Assembly (NCBI GenBank): GCA_006503535.1
Contig: QYRS01000005.1
Span: 682,001-746,000 of the forward strand
Source of the DNA: Arthrinium phaeospermum
Lineage: Eukaryota > Ascomycota > Sordariomycetes > Amphisphaeriales > Apiosporaceae
Reading direction: 5' to 3'
DNA length: 64,000 nucleotides
Shown: positions 22,201 through 32,960 of the stretch, in pieces
How positions within the stretch are numbered: the stretch's first letter is position 1
How the letters are laid out: every line of letters begins with the position of its first letter
The notes under the pieces: model-generated
What the model saw: only the letters and a program-made list of their open reading frames with translations
Databases searched by the model: none
What the model was told of the DNA's origin: nothing
Program-made: the position numbers and the translations under genes

Positions 22201-25056
22201 CGGGTACGGAGGGCGACCTTTCCCTCCAGGAGTTCTTCCTCCAAGTCTGCATGCGATGCATCGCGGGCAACAAATTCTCGTCAGACCAGGAAATGCGGCT
22301 CCGCACAGCTCAGCTGCAACGATGCGCCCTGACTTTCCTCCACCAAATTCTCCTCAATCCTTATGCTGAGTCTCTATCTAGCCTTCATCTAGAAGATGTC
22401 TTGATCGATAGACTTCAACAGTCGCTCCATGGACCAGACCCTTACATCCAGGTCTTGTTGTTGGATGTAGTTTTTGCGTCTCTTAGGTTACGTGACGCTT
22501 CGCCAAAAGAGATACCCTCTTCTCCCACGGGAGAGAAAAAGGGGCTTAATTACCCCTCTGGCAGTATGCGGTTATCGTCTGCACCAGCCGAGTTCATTAC
22601 TCAATTAACTCCTCCGCCTGCATCGTTGTTGAAGACTATTCAAGCTGGTCTGGAGTCCCCTAGTAGCCGGCCCGTCCTGGACAGTTGGGTCGGGTTCTTG
22701 ACTGAGTCGCTTCCCTTCTACTCGGACTCCATCTTCCAAGTTCTGATACCGCTTGTCGAAACATTGTGCCGGCAAGTGGGAAACACTTTTGAGAATTTGC
22801 AAAGAACCTTTGCGAGCAGCGGGATGAGCTCAGGCGGCACTAGTGCTCCGGAGACGACGTTGATATCCCTTCTCAATGCCTTAGAGCAAGTCCTAGCTAA
22901 AGCGCACGATCAACTCCTGGCAGAGGAGGCTAGAGCCCAAGTCGTCAAGGGTCCAGATCAGCCGCAAGGGTTCCTAAGCAATATGGTATCGGGTGTTTTC
23001 AACTCGGATGCTCCACAGTCTCGGAGCGTGACTGCAAACGATAGGCTCACTGTGCTTCTTGCTTTCCAAGATGCTGTGCGTATATGTTTCAAAATCTGGT
23101 CTTGGGGACAAGGAAGTGATGCCTCATCCCTGGAGTCCGACTCGGCCTTGTCGTTCAACTATACTTCTCTTCGAATGAGAAACCGGGCCAGACGGCTATT
23201 GGAACATGTCTTCGCTGCCGAGGCACTGGAATGCCTCGAGACTGTTGTTGACATATGGTGTGCTTCCTTGGCAACTCCCTCCAAGGTCAAACATAACGAA
23301 GTATTGAACCTGTTGCCGGCTCTGGATGGCTCGCGGCCAAGGCACACAATTCCTGCCATATTCAACGCCATATATAGCCGTACCAACCCCAGCGCGTTGG
23401 ACCCTTCAAGGAAGTCTACATTGACGATTTCGTTGCAGGACACCGACCTCGTTATTTTCTTGGTCGATTATGCAAGGTCGTTGGAGGACGATGCCATGGA
23501 CGAGATTTGGCAGGACTGCATGGTCTTTTTGAAGGATATCCTTGGGAACCCTTTCCCACACAGACAGACGTTACCTAGTCTGCTCGAGTTCGCAGCGATA
23601 CTTGGTGAGAAGGTCGATAACACGAACTTCGGCGAGCAACGGAAGATGCGAAGAGAACTTGGCGTATGTGATTTCGCCCTGTTTTGAGGAGACGAGAAAA
23701 CTAATGTTTAATTTCATACAGGATCTCTTCCTCCGGCTTCTTACTGCCCTCTTTACCACAAGGCCTACCACGTTCATCGAAGTATCCTCTTCGACGTCAC
23801 AGTCTGACAAATCTAGGGTCGACGGAAGAAGGACCTCTGTCGCGCGAAGCCCGGCTGAAAGAGCAGATGATGTTGTTGGCATTCTCTCTGCTATAGTGCC
23901 CAACCTCCCCAAGATTTTAGTCGAGTCAGACAGGGTTTTGACGGCGGCTAGCTCGATTTCGACCAATGTCATCGGGCCCTTGATTCGGTCCAAGGGGTTC
24001 CCCGAAACCATTTCAAAAAGCACGTTGGTGCTGCTCCAGGAGCTAACTAGGTTACCGAACAATCAGAAGACGTGGAAGAAAGACATCGGGGACGCTTTTA
24101 ACGACGCGAGATTCTTTGGCTCTTCTGTTTCGCTGGTCCGGAGCGACTGGCTGTCTCTACTGAAACAGTGGACAATAGCCGACAAGGAGCGGATGCCAGA
24201 CATACTCAGTAGGATCACCCCTCCTACGACCGCCGGCATCGTTTTTGGCGTAGGGGCAACTTCGGCGCGATTGGAAGCAGACCGCAAGACCCAGCTCAAC
24301 CTTCGCCGAATAGCCACTCTCGTCATCGCATCCCCGAACGACACCTTCGTAACGGACTTCCCCAATATCCTGGAGAAGCTGGTTGATCTCCTTGCGGCTT
24401 CCTCGACTTCTTCTCCTTCATCTACGACCCGGGCCGAGATCTTCATGGTAGCTCGGGCATTGGTCCTTCGCACCTCGCCCATTCACCTCTCGCCGCTGTG
24501 GCCTGTCATCAACGCCGAGCTCCACGCGGCCATCTCATCAGTAGCCGCGCCCGACCACAGCGCGTCCAGCGATACGTACAACAACACGTCTGTGCTACAG
24601 GCCTGCAAACTTCTCGATCTGCTGATCTGTGCGGCGCCGGACGACTTCCAGCTGCACGAGTGGCTCTTCGTGACCGACACCATCGATGCCATCTACCGCT
24701 CGACGACGTACCAGCCCGTGGCGCTCGTCGACGAGCTCTCCGAGGAGCTGGGCAGCCACATCAGCTCGGCGTCCGCAGCGGCCCAGCTGGCGACGGACGC
24801 GGCGCCCGTCACGTCCGGGACGAAGCAGCACCACCGCCGCCGGCCCCTCCTCGGGACCGTTGGCGGCATCAGCGATGAGCTGACGGTGGACCGGAAGGAG
24901 GAGCTCGTCGCCAAGATCCTGCGCCCGTTCTTCGGGCAGCTGAGCATCTTCGCCTTTGAGAGCACGTACGCGATGGGGGCGCTCGACGAGGAGGTGGCGG
25001 TGGACGGGGTCCTGAAGGATCTCTTCGACGAGAGAAGTATCGTCAAGGCTTTGTAG
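19221..25056 (+). CDS. dopA: DopA/Dop1 (Dopey) family protein
   Basis: There are four exons: 19221-21847, 21900-22138, 22201-23663 and 23722-25056. The introns are 52, 62 and 58 bp, and the product is 1887 residues. All joins keep frame (GIEK-LFLVFITKF; ILAEI-TGTEGDLSL; RRELG-DLFLRLL). The Dopey N-terminal domain is clear at about residues 30-330 (KDKAYRKYASGVERALSLFD, EEWADYISFLSRLLKALQ, SGVHQKALEVYSYVL). Helical repeats fill the middle, and the C-terminal block lies in exons 3-4 (LVEKILRPFFGQLSIFAFES-like, seen as KILRPFFGQLSIFAFEST). Length agrees with Aspergillus DopA and yeast Dop1, which function in Golgi-endosome traffic with Mon2 and in hyphal morphogenesis. Its 3' end converges with tgs1, leaving 224 bp. 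Confidence 0.94.
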
Positions 25057-25280
25057 GCGGGGGCCCTATTACTTTGGTGCGTTGCCATTGGTAGCATTGA
25101 CTTCTTCTCTGACGATGCTTGCGTCTTGTAGACACCAGGTAGCAATTGACGCCTTGTTGACAGTTTGGTCAAGGGCAATGATAACGATATTCAAACCAGA
25201 CGATATCTTTGTGGGTTTTGCCGGTTTTAGAACCGATAGGTTTGATTACCTATGCTACGGAACAGGGGTATCAATTACAC

Positions 25281-26797
25281 TTATTGGCGACTCCATTGAT
25301 CCATCTTCTCGCTATACCTTTCGAACTGTTCCTCCAGCTGCTTCTCTATCAATGTATCCTCATCTTCCTCCTCCTCGGTCGATCCAGTCAGCTTTGGTTC
25401 CATGTCACCCTTGTCTTCTCCACTTGTGTCCCTCTCTCCCATCTTCCTACTCTGTTCGCCGTCCGTATCCTCAGGGTGTTTGTGATTCTGTTCGCGCCTT
25501 AGCTCCTCGTTCTGGTTGTCGACCACCTCCACCTCTTCGACTTGGTTCTTTTGCATTTCGCCACTAAGCGTGTTATGTTGCTTACCATCCTCGTTCTCGG
25601 TCACTGTCTGGATTTGCATCTTGTCCCGACTGCCATCCACGACAGTCGCTTCATGCTCGTGCACTGATGTGAATTGTGTTGCTGGTACCTCATCCGTGCT
25701 CTGCGTATCCGTTGATTTATCGACGTGCGGCCTCTGTGCCTTCCCCGATATTAGCTCATGTGTTTCGTCGGCGTGATTGTTGTTACTACCGTCATCGACC
25801 TCTGTCTCTCTCGTGATCACGGCCTGCTCTTCGTCCGCATTACCTTCTTGCCCAGAAGTCGTCGCGGCGGTTCCGTCTTGCGCCGGTATATACGTAACCA
25901 TGGCCTTGCTTGCTCCCTTCAGACAGTACTGGACCACCTCGATCTTGGGCCCATTTGCGGGTACCAGCCTAGCGACTTGTCGAAGGTCACTTGTCCGTGG
26001 CAAAAATAGCGCGTGGTCCATTTTCCGGTATGCCGCGTGCATTGTGGCGAGGTTGTAGGGCTCCATGCCGCTCAGATCAAAGATGGCATCCGTGGTGTAG
26101 CCTGGACCGCCCCACGGTGGCGAGCCGAACAGGGCGGTCTTTGACACGTCGACCTTCTTGAGGGTGTCGTCGAAAGAGCCCTTCTTCCTCTTCTTGGACG
26201 CTGGCTCCGGAGATGTAGTGGTCGAAGCAACTTCTTCACCATGCTCCGCGGCAGATGATGATGATGGCGTAGTCAGATACTTCAAGACTTCAAAGCTGTC
26301 GCCATGTACCCACTCGATGTACTGGTCCACCTCGTACAGCTCCGCGTTGTGCTGGGCGCAGGCCAGGGTGGCGGCGTCGCGCTCCACGGCGATGATGCGC
26401 TCCCAAATGCCCGACTGGGCAAAGGCAATGGTGTTGGCGCCCACGCCGGCGAACAGATCGATCAACGTCGTCTTGTCCGACGAAATGATCTGGCCCATGT
26501 CCTGCGCGATACGCGTGGCGATGGTCTCGGGCGTCACGCCGAACCAGGCATCGTTGGTCAGGCGGATCCCGGAGTCGTAAAAGGGGAAGATGGTGTAGCG
26601 CTGTTGCCAGTACCTACAGAGATTCGTCTTATATAAGATACTTCTGCCGAAAACAGGTGACGACGGGCGGACATGGCTGTTACCGTCCCCGAGTAAACTC
26701 ACTTTTGTAGATCCCACGGGACTTCGCCGATCTTGGTCCAGTGGTGGCACTCGTCTATCAGGGGAAGCTTCTTTGCACGCTTGAATTTGGGCTCCAT
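25281..26797 (-). CDS. tgs1: Trimethylguanosine synthase (RNA cap N2-methyltransferase)
   Basis: There are two exons, 26797-26703 and 26613-25281, with an 89-bp phase-2 intron, giving 475 residues. Exon 1 encodes the conserved lead-in ending GEVPWDLQK and exon 2 continues YWQQRYTIFPFYDSGIRL. The S-adenosylmethionine-binding motif I is LIDLFAGVGANTIAFAQ (about residues 82-98). The acidic post-I motif is IAVERD, and the catalytic SPPWGGP is at 196-202. Tgs1 converts m7G caps of snRNA/snoRNA to trimethylguanosine in the nucleus/nucleolus. Two features exceed the compact yeast enzyme: a charged insert (about 148-183) before the catalytic motif, and about 185 acidic, Glu/Asp/Thr/Gln-rich C-terminal residues that look disordered. 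The gene is divergent from the GRASP gene. Confidence 0.94.
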
Positions 26798-27225
26798 GGC
26801 GGCGGATGCTGGCGCGGGTGTCATAACACCACCTCGCGTCTCTGGGGTTGAATCACGAGCCAGTCAATTGAAACCAAGAGATTTTGTCTTCCAGTGAAGC
26901 CTAATAAATGCCGCGAACCCGAATGCATCAAAAGGGACAGTTGTGAAATCCGAGACTCTCTGTCGCATCTTTCTGCAACTCAATACAAGACCCACATTTG
27001 ATACAGGTATGTACTCAGTTTAGAGCATCGGGAGCTTGGGCCCATTGGTAAGGCTGATCTTGGAACGGCAGGAAGCAAAGTGACAGCTATCAGGATCTGG
27101 CAACCTCTTACATCACTCCATTCCCGATAAACTCACGATACTCATACGCTCTTCATTTTTAAGCCAAAGCAGCGATCCGGAGTTGCGCTTTTGGTACGAA
27201 CATCTAGAATCAGGCGCATGCAAAC
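26798..27225. promoter_or_regulatory. Divergent tgs1/GRASP promoter region
   Basis: 428 bp lie between the two start codons. An inverted CCAAT pentamer (ATTGG) is at 27045-27049. Binding by the CCAAT complex is possible but only inferred. Confidence 0.45.
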
Positions 27226-28451
27226 ATGTTTAACGCGCTCAATCGCTTCATATCCCGCTTAGACGGCGATCCTCAGCCGCGGAGGGACCAGCAGGGCGGC
27301 TTCGGCTTTCAGGTGCTGCGCAATCCCAACTCGGAATTGAGCATTGAGCCATGGTTCGACTTCATCGTTGGCATAAATGGCAGAGTCATCGTAGGTCAAT
27401 CATGCGATCTGCAGTAGGAGCCCCGGACCATGGCTAATTCCCTTGAATCTAGGATAACCCAGACCCCATGCTCTTCGCCCAGGAGGTTCGCAACTGCGCT
27501 GGTGGCTCGGTGGCGCTGGGCCTTTGGAGCGCAAAGGTAAGCTCGGTCTATACCGATACCCCTGGCATTTCAATTGACAACTAACCTGTTCGTCCACAGG
27601 GACAACGCACGCGCGTCCTCCACATCCCAGTACCTGCCGACAACCCCTCGCTGGGCATCGCCCTCCAATACACCCCGCTGGCAACGGCATCCAACATCTG
27701 GCATGTCCTTGATGTCCCCGCAAACTCTCCGGCCGATCTCGCCGGTCTCTTGCCCTACAGCGACTACATCCTAGGCACGCCCGACGGAGTATTACACGGC
27801 GAAAGTGGTCTAGGCGAGCTGGTTGAGGACTACATTGGTCGGCCACTCAAGCTATGGGTTTACAACAATGAGTACAACGTGACGCGCGAAGTCTCCATCG
27901 TGCCCTCTCGGGACTGGGGCGGCGAAGGCGCGCTGGGCTGCGTGCTGGGCTATGGCGCTCTGCACCGCCTCCCCGCGCCGCTGGATGAACCGGTCAACGC
28001 GCCCGGCGAAACCATGTTCGACGGCGGTGATAACGGCCCGGCCGGAGAGTTCATGACCTTCGGTGGCGGGGCAGCAGGAGGCGCTCCCCCGGACCCCAAT
28101 AGCATGTTCATGCCTGCCGCGCAGTCGCAAGGGGCGCCGCCGTCCGACTTCTTGGTACCTGCGGAGCAACCGCCGCCTCCCATGGGCAATGCGCCGCCCA
28201 TGGCGTCACGGGGTGCTAGACGGAAAGACAAGCACGGGCCCAGTCCGAACCGGATGATGGATGATTACTTCGAAGAGCAGGAGAAGAAGAGCAGGGAGCT
28301 AGACGGTGTCATCAGCAGCAAAATATCAAATACTCCCCCGCCGCCGCCACCTAAAGCGGGAGGGGTTCCGCCTCCACCCAAGGGAGGACCACCGAAAGCT
28401 GCGACGCCAGCACCGGAACCCGAGAAGGAAGAAGGTGCGGATATTGATTAG
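27226..28451 (+). CDS. grh1: GRASP-family Golgi stacking/secretion protein (Grh1-like)
   Basis: There are three exons: 27226-27390, 27453-27536 and 27600-28451. Both introns are phase 0 (62 and 63 bp) and the product is 366 residues. Two PDZ-like GRASP repeats fill about residues 15-215: GFQVLRNPNSELSIEPWFDF, PDPMLFAQEVRNCAGGSVAL, then IWHVLDVPANSPADLAGLLP and the cysteine-containing end GCVLGYGALHRLP. The C-terminal half is a Gly/Pro-rich disordered linker with poly-Pro runs. Animal GRASPs are myristoylated on Gly2. Here residue 2 is Phe and the N-terminus (MFNALNRFISRLD) looks like an amphipathic helix, as in yeast Grh1. It is expected on the early Golgi/ER exit sites, in COPII traffic or unconventional secretion. 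Confidence 0.94.
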
Positions 28452-28791
28452 GTGCTTGTCTCGCCTGACTAAACCTGCGAGTGTGCGGACAGAGATACCA
28501 CATTATGCGGTTACACGGAGTAACATCCCATAGAGAACCATAGCAGGCTTGTTATTCATTGATCCATTGTTCTGGCTCTAGTTGCTTCTTATCTCATGGG
28601 CGAACGCTGAACGTGCCAAAGTAGCAATTGCCATCTTCTTCTGCTTTACTGTACAAGGGGCGTGCTGTGTGATGCCATCATACTTTTATGTTCATGTACC
28701 ATGCATGATGCATGGTGTTTCAACCCTCGCCTTCGCTATCCACTGCAAGCCCCTCTAGCTCGCAGTCAAATCCTCTCCCCGGTTCTTTCGC
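28452..28791. other. Convergent intergenic region (3' ends)
   Basis: 340 bp between the stops of the GRASP gene (+) and ost2 (-). It should contain both 3' untranslated regions. A short CATGATGCATG-like inverted repeat occurs near 28703. Nothing else is seen. Confidence 0.55.
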
Positions 28792-29430
28792 TTAGTTTAT
28801 GAAGTTCACACAGAAGAAGTGCAGGATCAAACTGCCAACAACATAGTCTGCGAATGCTCTCTCTGGAGAAACAGACGGGAAATCGGCCTTGTTGGCTTCT
28901 GTCGTCTGGATGCGAAGGGAAGCTACAAACATCGCCGAGGTTAGCCCCTTGCCGACATAATAGCATAAGGGTATGGGGGCCACGTACCTGTGAGAACGAA
29001 TTGGCCAACTGTGGCGGAGAAACCGGAGAGGAAAGCGTTGAAAGGCTACGGAAACCGTGCGTGTTAGCATTCTATGTCATGGCCTCTCTTCGTTGTATTC
29101 ACCTTCCCATACAGCACCACATCATTATCATGTAAGACTGCGATAGCCAATGGAGGGCAGGGAGGAGCAGCGACGTACATAGTTGCCGGCCACGACGCAG
29201 TACACGAACTGCAGGCCGCCGACCAGGACGAGGAAGGCCATGAAGAGGTCGATCAGCTTTGTGCGCTGCGGCGTCGTCTTCTGGTAGTGACTCAGGATGT
29301 TCGAGGCCACGTTGCTCCAGGCGTCCGACGAGGGCTTCTTGGCCGGCGCTGAGACGGCGGGCACGGTGGTCGTCGTAGTGCCCGTCGTCACGACGGGCGC
29401 GGCGTTGGCTTGTGACTTCTTGGGAGCCAT
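28792..29430 (-). CDS. ost2: Oligosaccharyltransferase subunit Ost2/DAD1
   Basis: There are three exons: 29430-29179, 29045-28988 and 28922-28792. The introns are 133 and 65 bp and the product is 146 residues. The start is the ATG giving MAPKKSQANAAP; upstream in-frame sequence is leader. The join reads VAGNY-PFNAFLSGFSATVGQFVLT-ASLRIQT and ends with the DAD1 hallmark ERAFADYVVGSLILHFFCVN. Three membrane helices are visible (FMAFLVLVGGLQFVYCVVAG; FNAFLSGFSATVGQFVL; VVGSLILHFFCV). It is a small subunit of the ER-membrane complex that transfers the lipid-linked glycan to asparagine during translocation. The N-terminal Thr/Ala-rich tail of about 40 residues is longer than in animal DAD1. It is divergent from the TMEM14 gene. 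Confidence 0.95.
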
Positions 29431-30138
29431 TGTGTGGTTTTGCGGGCGAATTGACGGGGCGGGCAATTAGAAGGGGTTGAGAAACCGGCGAGCTCGATTC
29501 GTTTCCGGGGGCGGTTGGGAATTGGCCTCGCAGGTGGTCGGTTAAGATTGGTCTTCTTCGGTTGTCGTCTAAGTGCCGGTTGGATCAATCTATGGTGGTG
29601 ATCTACCTATTTGGAGCTGTCCCGTTTAAGGGACACGAAGCTTCAATGACATGGGCCAATGAGGTGCTAGCTCGGGCCCTATGGATCTGTGGCTAGTGCT
29701 TGTGTGGGGTATCTCAGGCGACTGACTAACCCCGATATCTGATGACAGCAGCTCGGGACGGAGTAAGTATTTGGTATCGAGCGAATCTGTAACCCCGAGC
29801 AAGCAGAATGCCATTACAAAATCAAACAATTGCAATTGAATCTAGACAAGGGTTCGAATCACATGGGAATTAGGCCAATTGAATGTGTTGGATTGTGTTT
29901 GGTTAGATGCAGTTTGATGGCAGCAACTTAATTGCACAGGGCTACATGGATAAACGATGTTTAAGCCACACCTCGGCGTTCTGATGAGGTCAATGACAAT
30001 GTCCGACGCAGAAGCTCCCTGTCCCTCGGGCATAGCTCCGCCGTGTCCGTTTACAAGGCTCAATACTTCACATATCGACCTACATTATCAAACCAAGCAA
30101 TTATCTGTTCATATCGATTCAATCGTAGACCAATCAAA
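29431..30138. promoter_or_regulatory. Divergent ost2/TMEM14 promoter region with three CCAAT boxes
   Basis: 708 bp between start codons. CCAAT pentamers lie on the plus strand at 29656-29660, 29875-29879 and 30130-30134. The last reads CCAATCA immediately before the ATG at 30139. CCAATCA-type sites are bound by the Hap/NF-Y complex, whose HapC subunit is encoded in this window. Occupancy is untested. Confidence 0.45.
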
Positions 30139-30574
30139 ATGGTACGTACAATATCGGAGAGCACGCCCTCTTTTGGGGATGAGACTAACAAGTAACAGAG
30201 TCTCGACAACATCGCTTACGTCCTGGGCGCCCTGACTGCCGGTGGCGGTACCATGGGCTACGTGCGGACTGGTTCCGTCCCCTCAATTGCCGCCGGATGC
30301 ACCGTCGGACTTCTCTGTATGTGTTCTTGTGTCCTGTCGTCCCGAAATGTCATACCTCTGCTAATACCCGTTGTCTCTAGATGGCCTGGGCGGCTTTCGA
30401 CTACAGAACCGCCAGCCCTACGGCGTCGAGCTCGCCCTGCTCGCTTCGGTTGTTCTGGGCGGCTCCTCCATCCCACGAGCACTCCGCAGCGGGAAGCCTG
30501 TCCCGAGCATCCTCAGTCTGATCTCCCTCTTTGGCTTGTTCATGTTCGGTGACGCGTGGAGGAAGACTCTGTAG
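30139..30574 (+). CDS. TMEM14-family small membrane protein
   Basis: There are three coding exons: 30139-30141 (the ATG alone), 30199-30316 and 30381-30574. The introns are 57 and 64 bp and the product is 104 residues. The donor GTACGT directly follows the ATG. The second exon starts SLDNIAYVLGALTAGGGTMG and the last join is TVGLL-YGLGGFRLQ. The TMEM14 pattern is clear: Gly-rich helices (IAYVLGALTAGGGTMGYV; VPSIAAGCTVGLLYGLG; VELALLASVVLGGSSI; ILSLISLFGLFMFG) and the GSVPSIAAG loop. The animal relative TMEM14C is a mitochondrial inner-membrane protein needed for haem synthesis. Fungal members are little studied, so the role here is inferred. It is convergent with cmc2. Confidence 0.9.
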
Positions 30575-30830
30575 AGGAATGGCGCAAGCACGGTCTCAGA
30601 TCAGTAGCGACTCATGTCGGAGACGGAAAAGTCGTGAGATGGGTTTCTTTCTGTAAAACACTTAAACACCCTGAGGGTTCCTCTGGCCAGCCGTGAATAG
30701 GAGTCAAAACCCCTGCAGCCAAACTCCTTTCAATGCTTTGCCCGTGACTAAAACCGCAAGCCATGCTGCGCCGATTTCATTATAGCAGTACACCGTCTCT
30801 CTGTTACATCATACATGTCGGATATGTCTT

Positions 30831-31144
30831 CTATGTGTTCTCGTCGATGTCTTTCCAGGCTTGCTGGATTTTCTCGCGCTTGGCCTTGGCGACTTCGCGA
30901 TTCGTAGCTGTTCTTTTGAGGCGCTCGGCGCGCAGGCACATGTTGACTTGATGCTTCGTGTCGCTGCACATCCCTAATGACTTCCACAGGAAGCCGCGTG
31001 CATGGCATTCGTCAAGGGCAGTCATGATCTCCTCGCAAGCTGTGGGCGGGTAGAGGTTCGGATTAGAGAGACGCTCGGATCGAACGTTAAAGGAGCGATC
31101 GCGGGCTTACCAGTATTGTCCTTGGTGTGCAGATGAGGATGCAT
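30831..31144 (-). CDS. cmc2: Cytochrome c oxidase assembly protein Cmc2 (twin CX9C)
   Basis: There are two exons, 31144-31111 and 31039-30831, with a 71-bp phase-1 intron and an 80-residue product. Exon 1 encodes MHPHLHTKDNT, the usual Cmc2 N-terminus. After the join comes ACEEIMTALDECHARGFLWK. Both CX9C motifs are exact (C-EEIMTALDE-C and C-SDTKHQVNM-C), followed by a Lys/Arg-rich helix (LRAERLKRTATNREVAKAK). These cysteines form two disulfides after Mia40-dependent import into the mitochondrial intermembrane space. Cmc2 supports complex IV biogenesis. It is divergent from prefoldin 2 across 390 bp. Confidence 0.95.
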
Positions 31145-31534
31145 TATGAGTAGCGTCGGCGTGTAACAACGAGAGAGTCCTAGGCTGTTATGATTGCGAT
31201 TGCGAAGGGGTGCAACGGTAGAATCCTCGGTCGGTTGAAAGCGATCGTCGGCTCGGAAAGCCTTCTCCAGGGACTTTTCGATGGAGGAAAAGCTCAGGCC
31301 ACAGAGTCCACTCCACTCCGGACCCGGCCACTCCACCACTGGAATCATTGGCTTTTGAATGGACGCACATCAGGATTACCTAAGGTAAGGTCCGTTAGAA
31401 ACAGCCCGCATTGGAAGACTGGGCAAGTCGAAGTCGCCGACTACATTTCTCTTCACCAGGCTGCCAGACACACGAATAGTGTTCACACAACAGAGAGGAA
31501 GAATCCGGAAACCACGTTCTGTCATTCAAGCAAC
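31145..31534. promoter_or_regulatory. Divergent cmc2/prefoldin-2 promoter region
   Basis: 390 bp between start codons, with an inverted CCAAT box (ATTGG) at 31347-31351 near the middle. This is a compact bidirectional arrangement. No TATA element is obvious. Confidence 0.5.
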
Positions 31535-32294
31535 ATGGCGTCCAAAGGCCCGTCGCCGAAGCAGCAGCAGCGTAAGTGTATTGCCATCTATCTATCCCTG
31601 TGTGCAGAACCACCTTAGCTCACAACGATATCTCAGAACTGCAAACGCAGTACGGCAATTACAAGAATGCCCTGCAGCAACTCGCACAGAAGATTGGCGA
31701 TGTTGAGCAAGAAGCAGAGGAGCACAAGTGCGTACTGTCTTTTCTTTTCCGCTTGCCGCCAAGCTCTCCCCTTTCTCGTCCGGGACTAGGATATGAGAGA
31801 GAACTTGTCGGTCAGCATTCTTCCTCCATACGCTGCCATGACAGTATGGGGTCTTCAACGCACGGCTTGGGGATGGCTCCCATCTGCTTACCAGATGTCT
31901 TGACACTTTGCATTGCCAGGAAAGTTTTCAATGCTGACATGCCAACAGGTTAGTACTTGAGACGCTCACCCCACTGCCTCAAGACCGCAAGTGTTTTCGC
32001 ATGATCAATGGGGTTCTGGTGGAACGAACCGTGCAAGATGTCATTCCTGCACTTAACACGAATGCAGAGGGCCTCAAGCAGGTTCTGGATGAGTTGGTCA
32101 AGCAGTACAAAACGAAACAAGACGATTTGGAGAAGTGGAAGGTACGTCACCGTCTTGCCCAACTCAGGGGACCACAATACTCGGTTTCTACGAATATTGA
32201 GATGGCCTGATCTGGGCTGTCATGATATGATGCAATCAGGCTAACGTCACTGCTACAACAGAAGAAAAACAACGTCCAGGTCGTGCAGAACTGA
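31535..32294 (+). CDS. pfd2: Prefoldin subunit 2 (Gim4)
   Basis: There are four exons: 31535-31571, 31637-31727, 31949-32141 and 32262-32294. The introns are 65, 221 and 120 bp and the product is 117 residues. I chose the acceptor at 31636 because it gives KQQQ-QLQTQYGNYKNALQQ, which matches the family; an upstream acceptor at about 31618 would insert extra residues. The body follows the beta-type prefoldin pattern: coiled coil, then KCFRMINGVLVERTVQDVIP forming the beta hairpins, then a second coiled coil ending KWK-KKNNVQVVQN. Prefoldin is a cytosolic hexamer that passes nascent actin and tubulin to the CCT chaperonin. Confidence 0.93.
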
Positions 32295-32945
32295 GATGCC
32301 CCTGCCGATGGCATACATCTCTAGGCGCCAACGCACATTGCTACCTAGCAACTCCTCGGGGTGCTATAGACGGCATGGTTCTTACACCTTCCGGCGTCGT
32401 GGGCCATGTTGAAGCTAGACAGGCTTTTCTGATCGATCTGCATGATATGGACGGCTTGCGGATCTTGGAATCGCAATCGAGATCTAGCACGTTGCGCCCG
32501 CCTTGAGAGAGGCAATGATGGGCAATATCAACTATACATAGTTTCAGGTCAGCAATGTATGGCGATGCAAGAGTAGTGGTGGTGGTGATGATGCGTTGTC
32601 CAAGTAGCGTTATGCATTTGTGCCAAGGCTTGTTCGGCGTCAAGGGCGTCCCAATGCCCAACGATATGCTTGCCCAAGGCTGTCGATGTTTGAGAGGTGC
32701 TGCTGAGTCAATCATTGGGCTATTCGCCGCTGTACGAACTGTGGCTTTGTCAAGTGGCCACAGATCGGCTGTCTATACAAGGCAGCTAATCAAGCACTCC
32801 TATGCCAATCATTCTCAAAATCATGTTCAGGCTTTCTTTTTTGGTCTTTTGAGAGATGATATCCAATGCATTTTGGGTAGTACATGCTTCGGCAAAACTT
32901 GCCATGAACGGGAATTTCGGCTTTGCTTGTCGACTTCTGTACCTT

Positions 32946-32960
32946 ACACACACACACACA
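32946..32960. repeat. CA dinucleotide microsatellite
   Basis: About 7.5 CA units in intergenic DNA. Confidence 0.85.

Noticed and set aside
29840..29870. GGTTCGAATC resembling a tRNA B box
   Set aside because: No A box, acceptor stem or cloverleaf can be formed around it.
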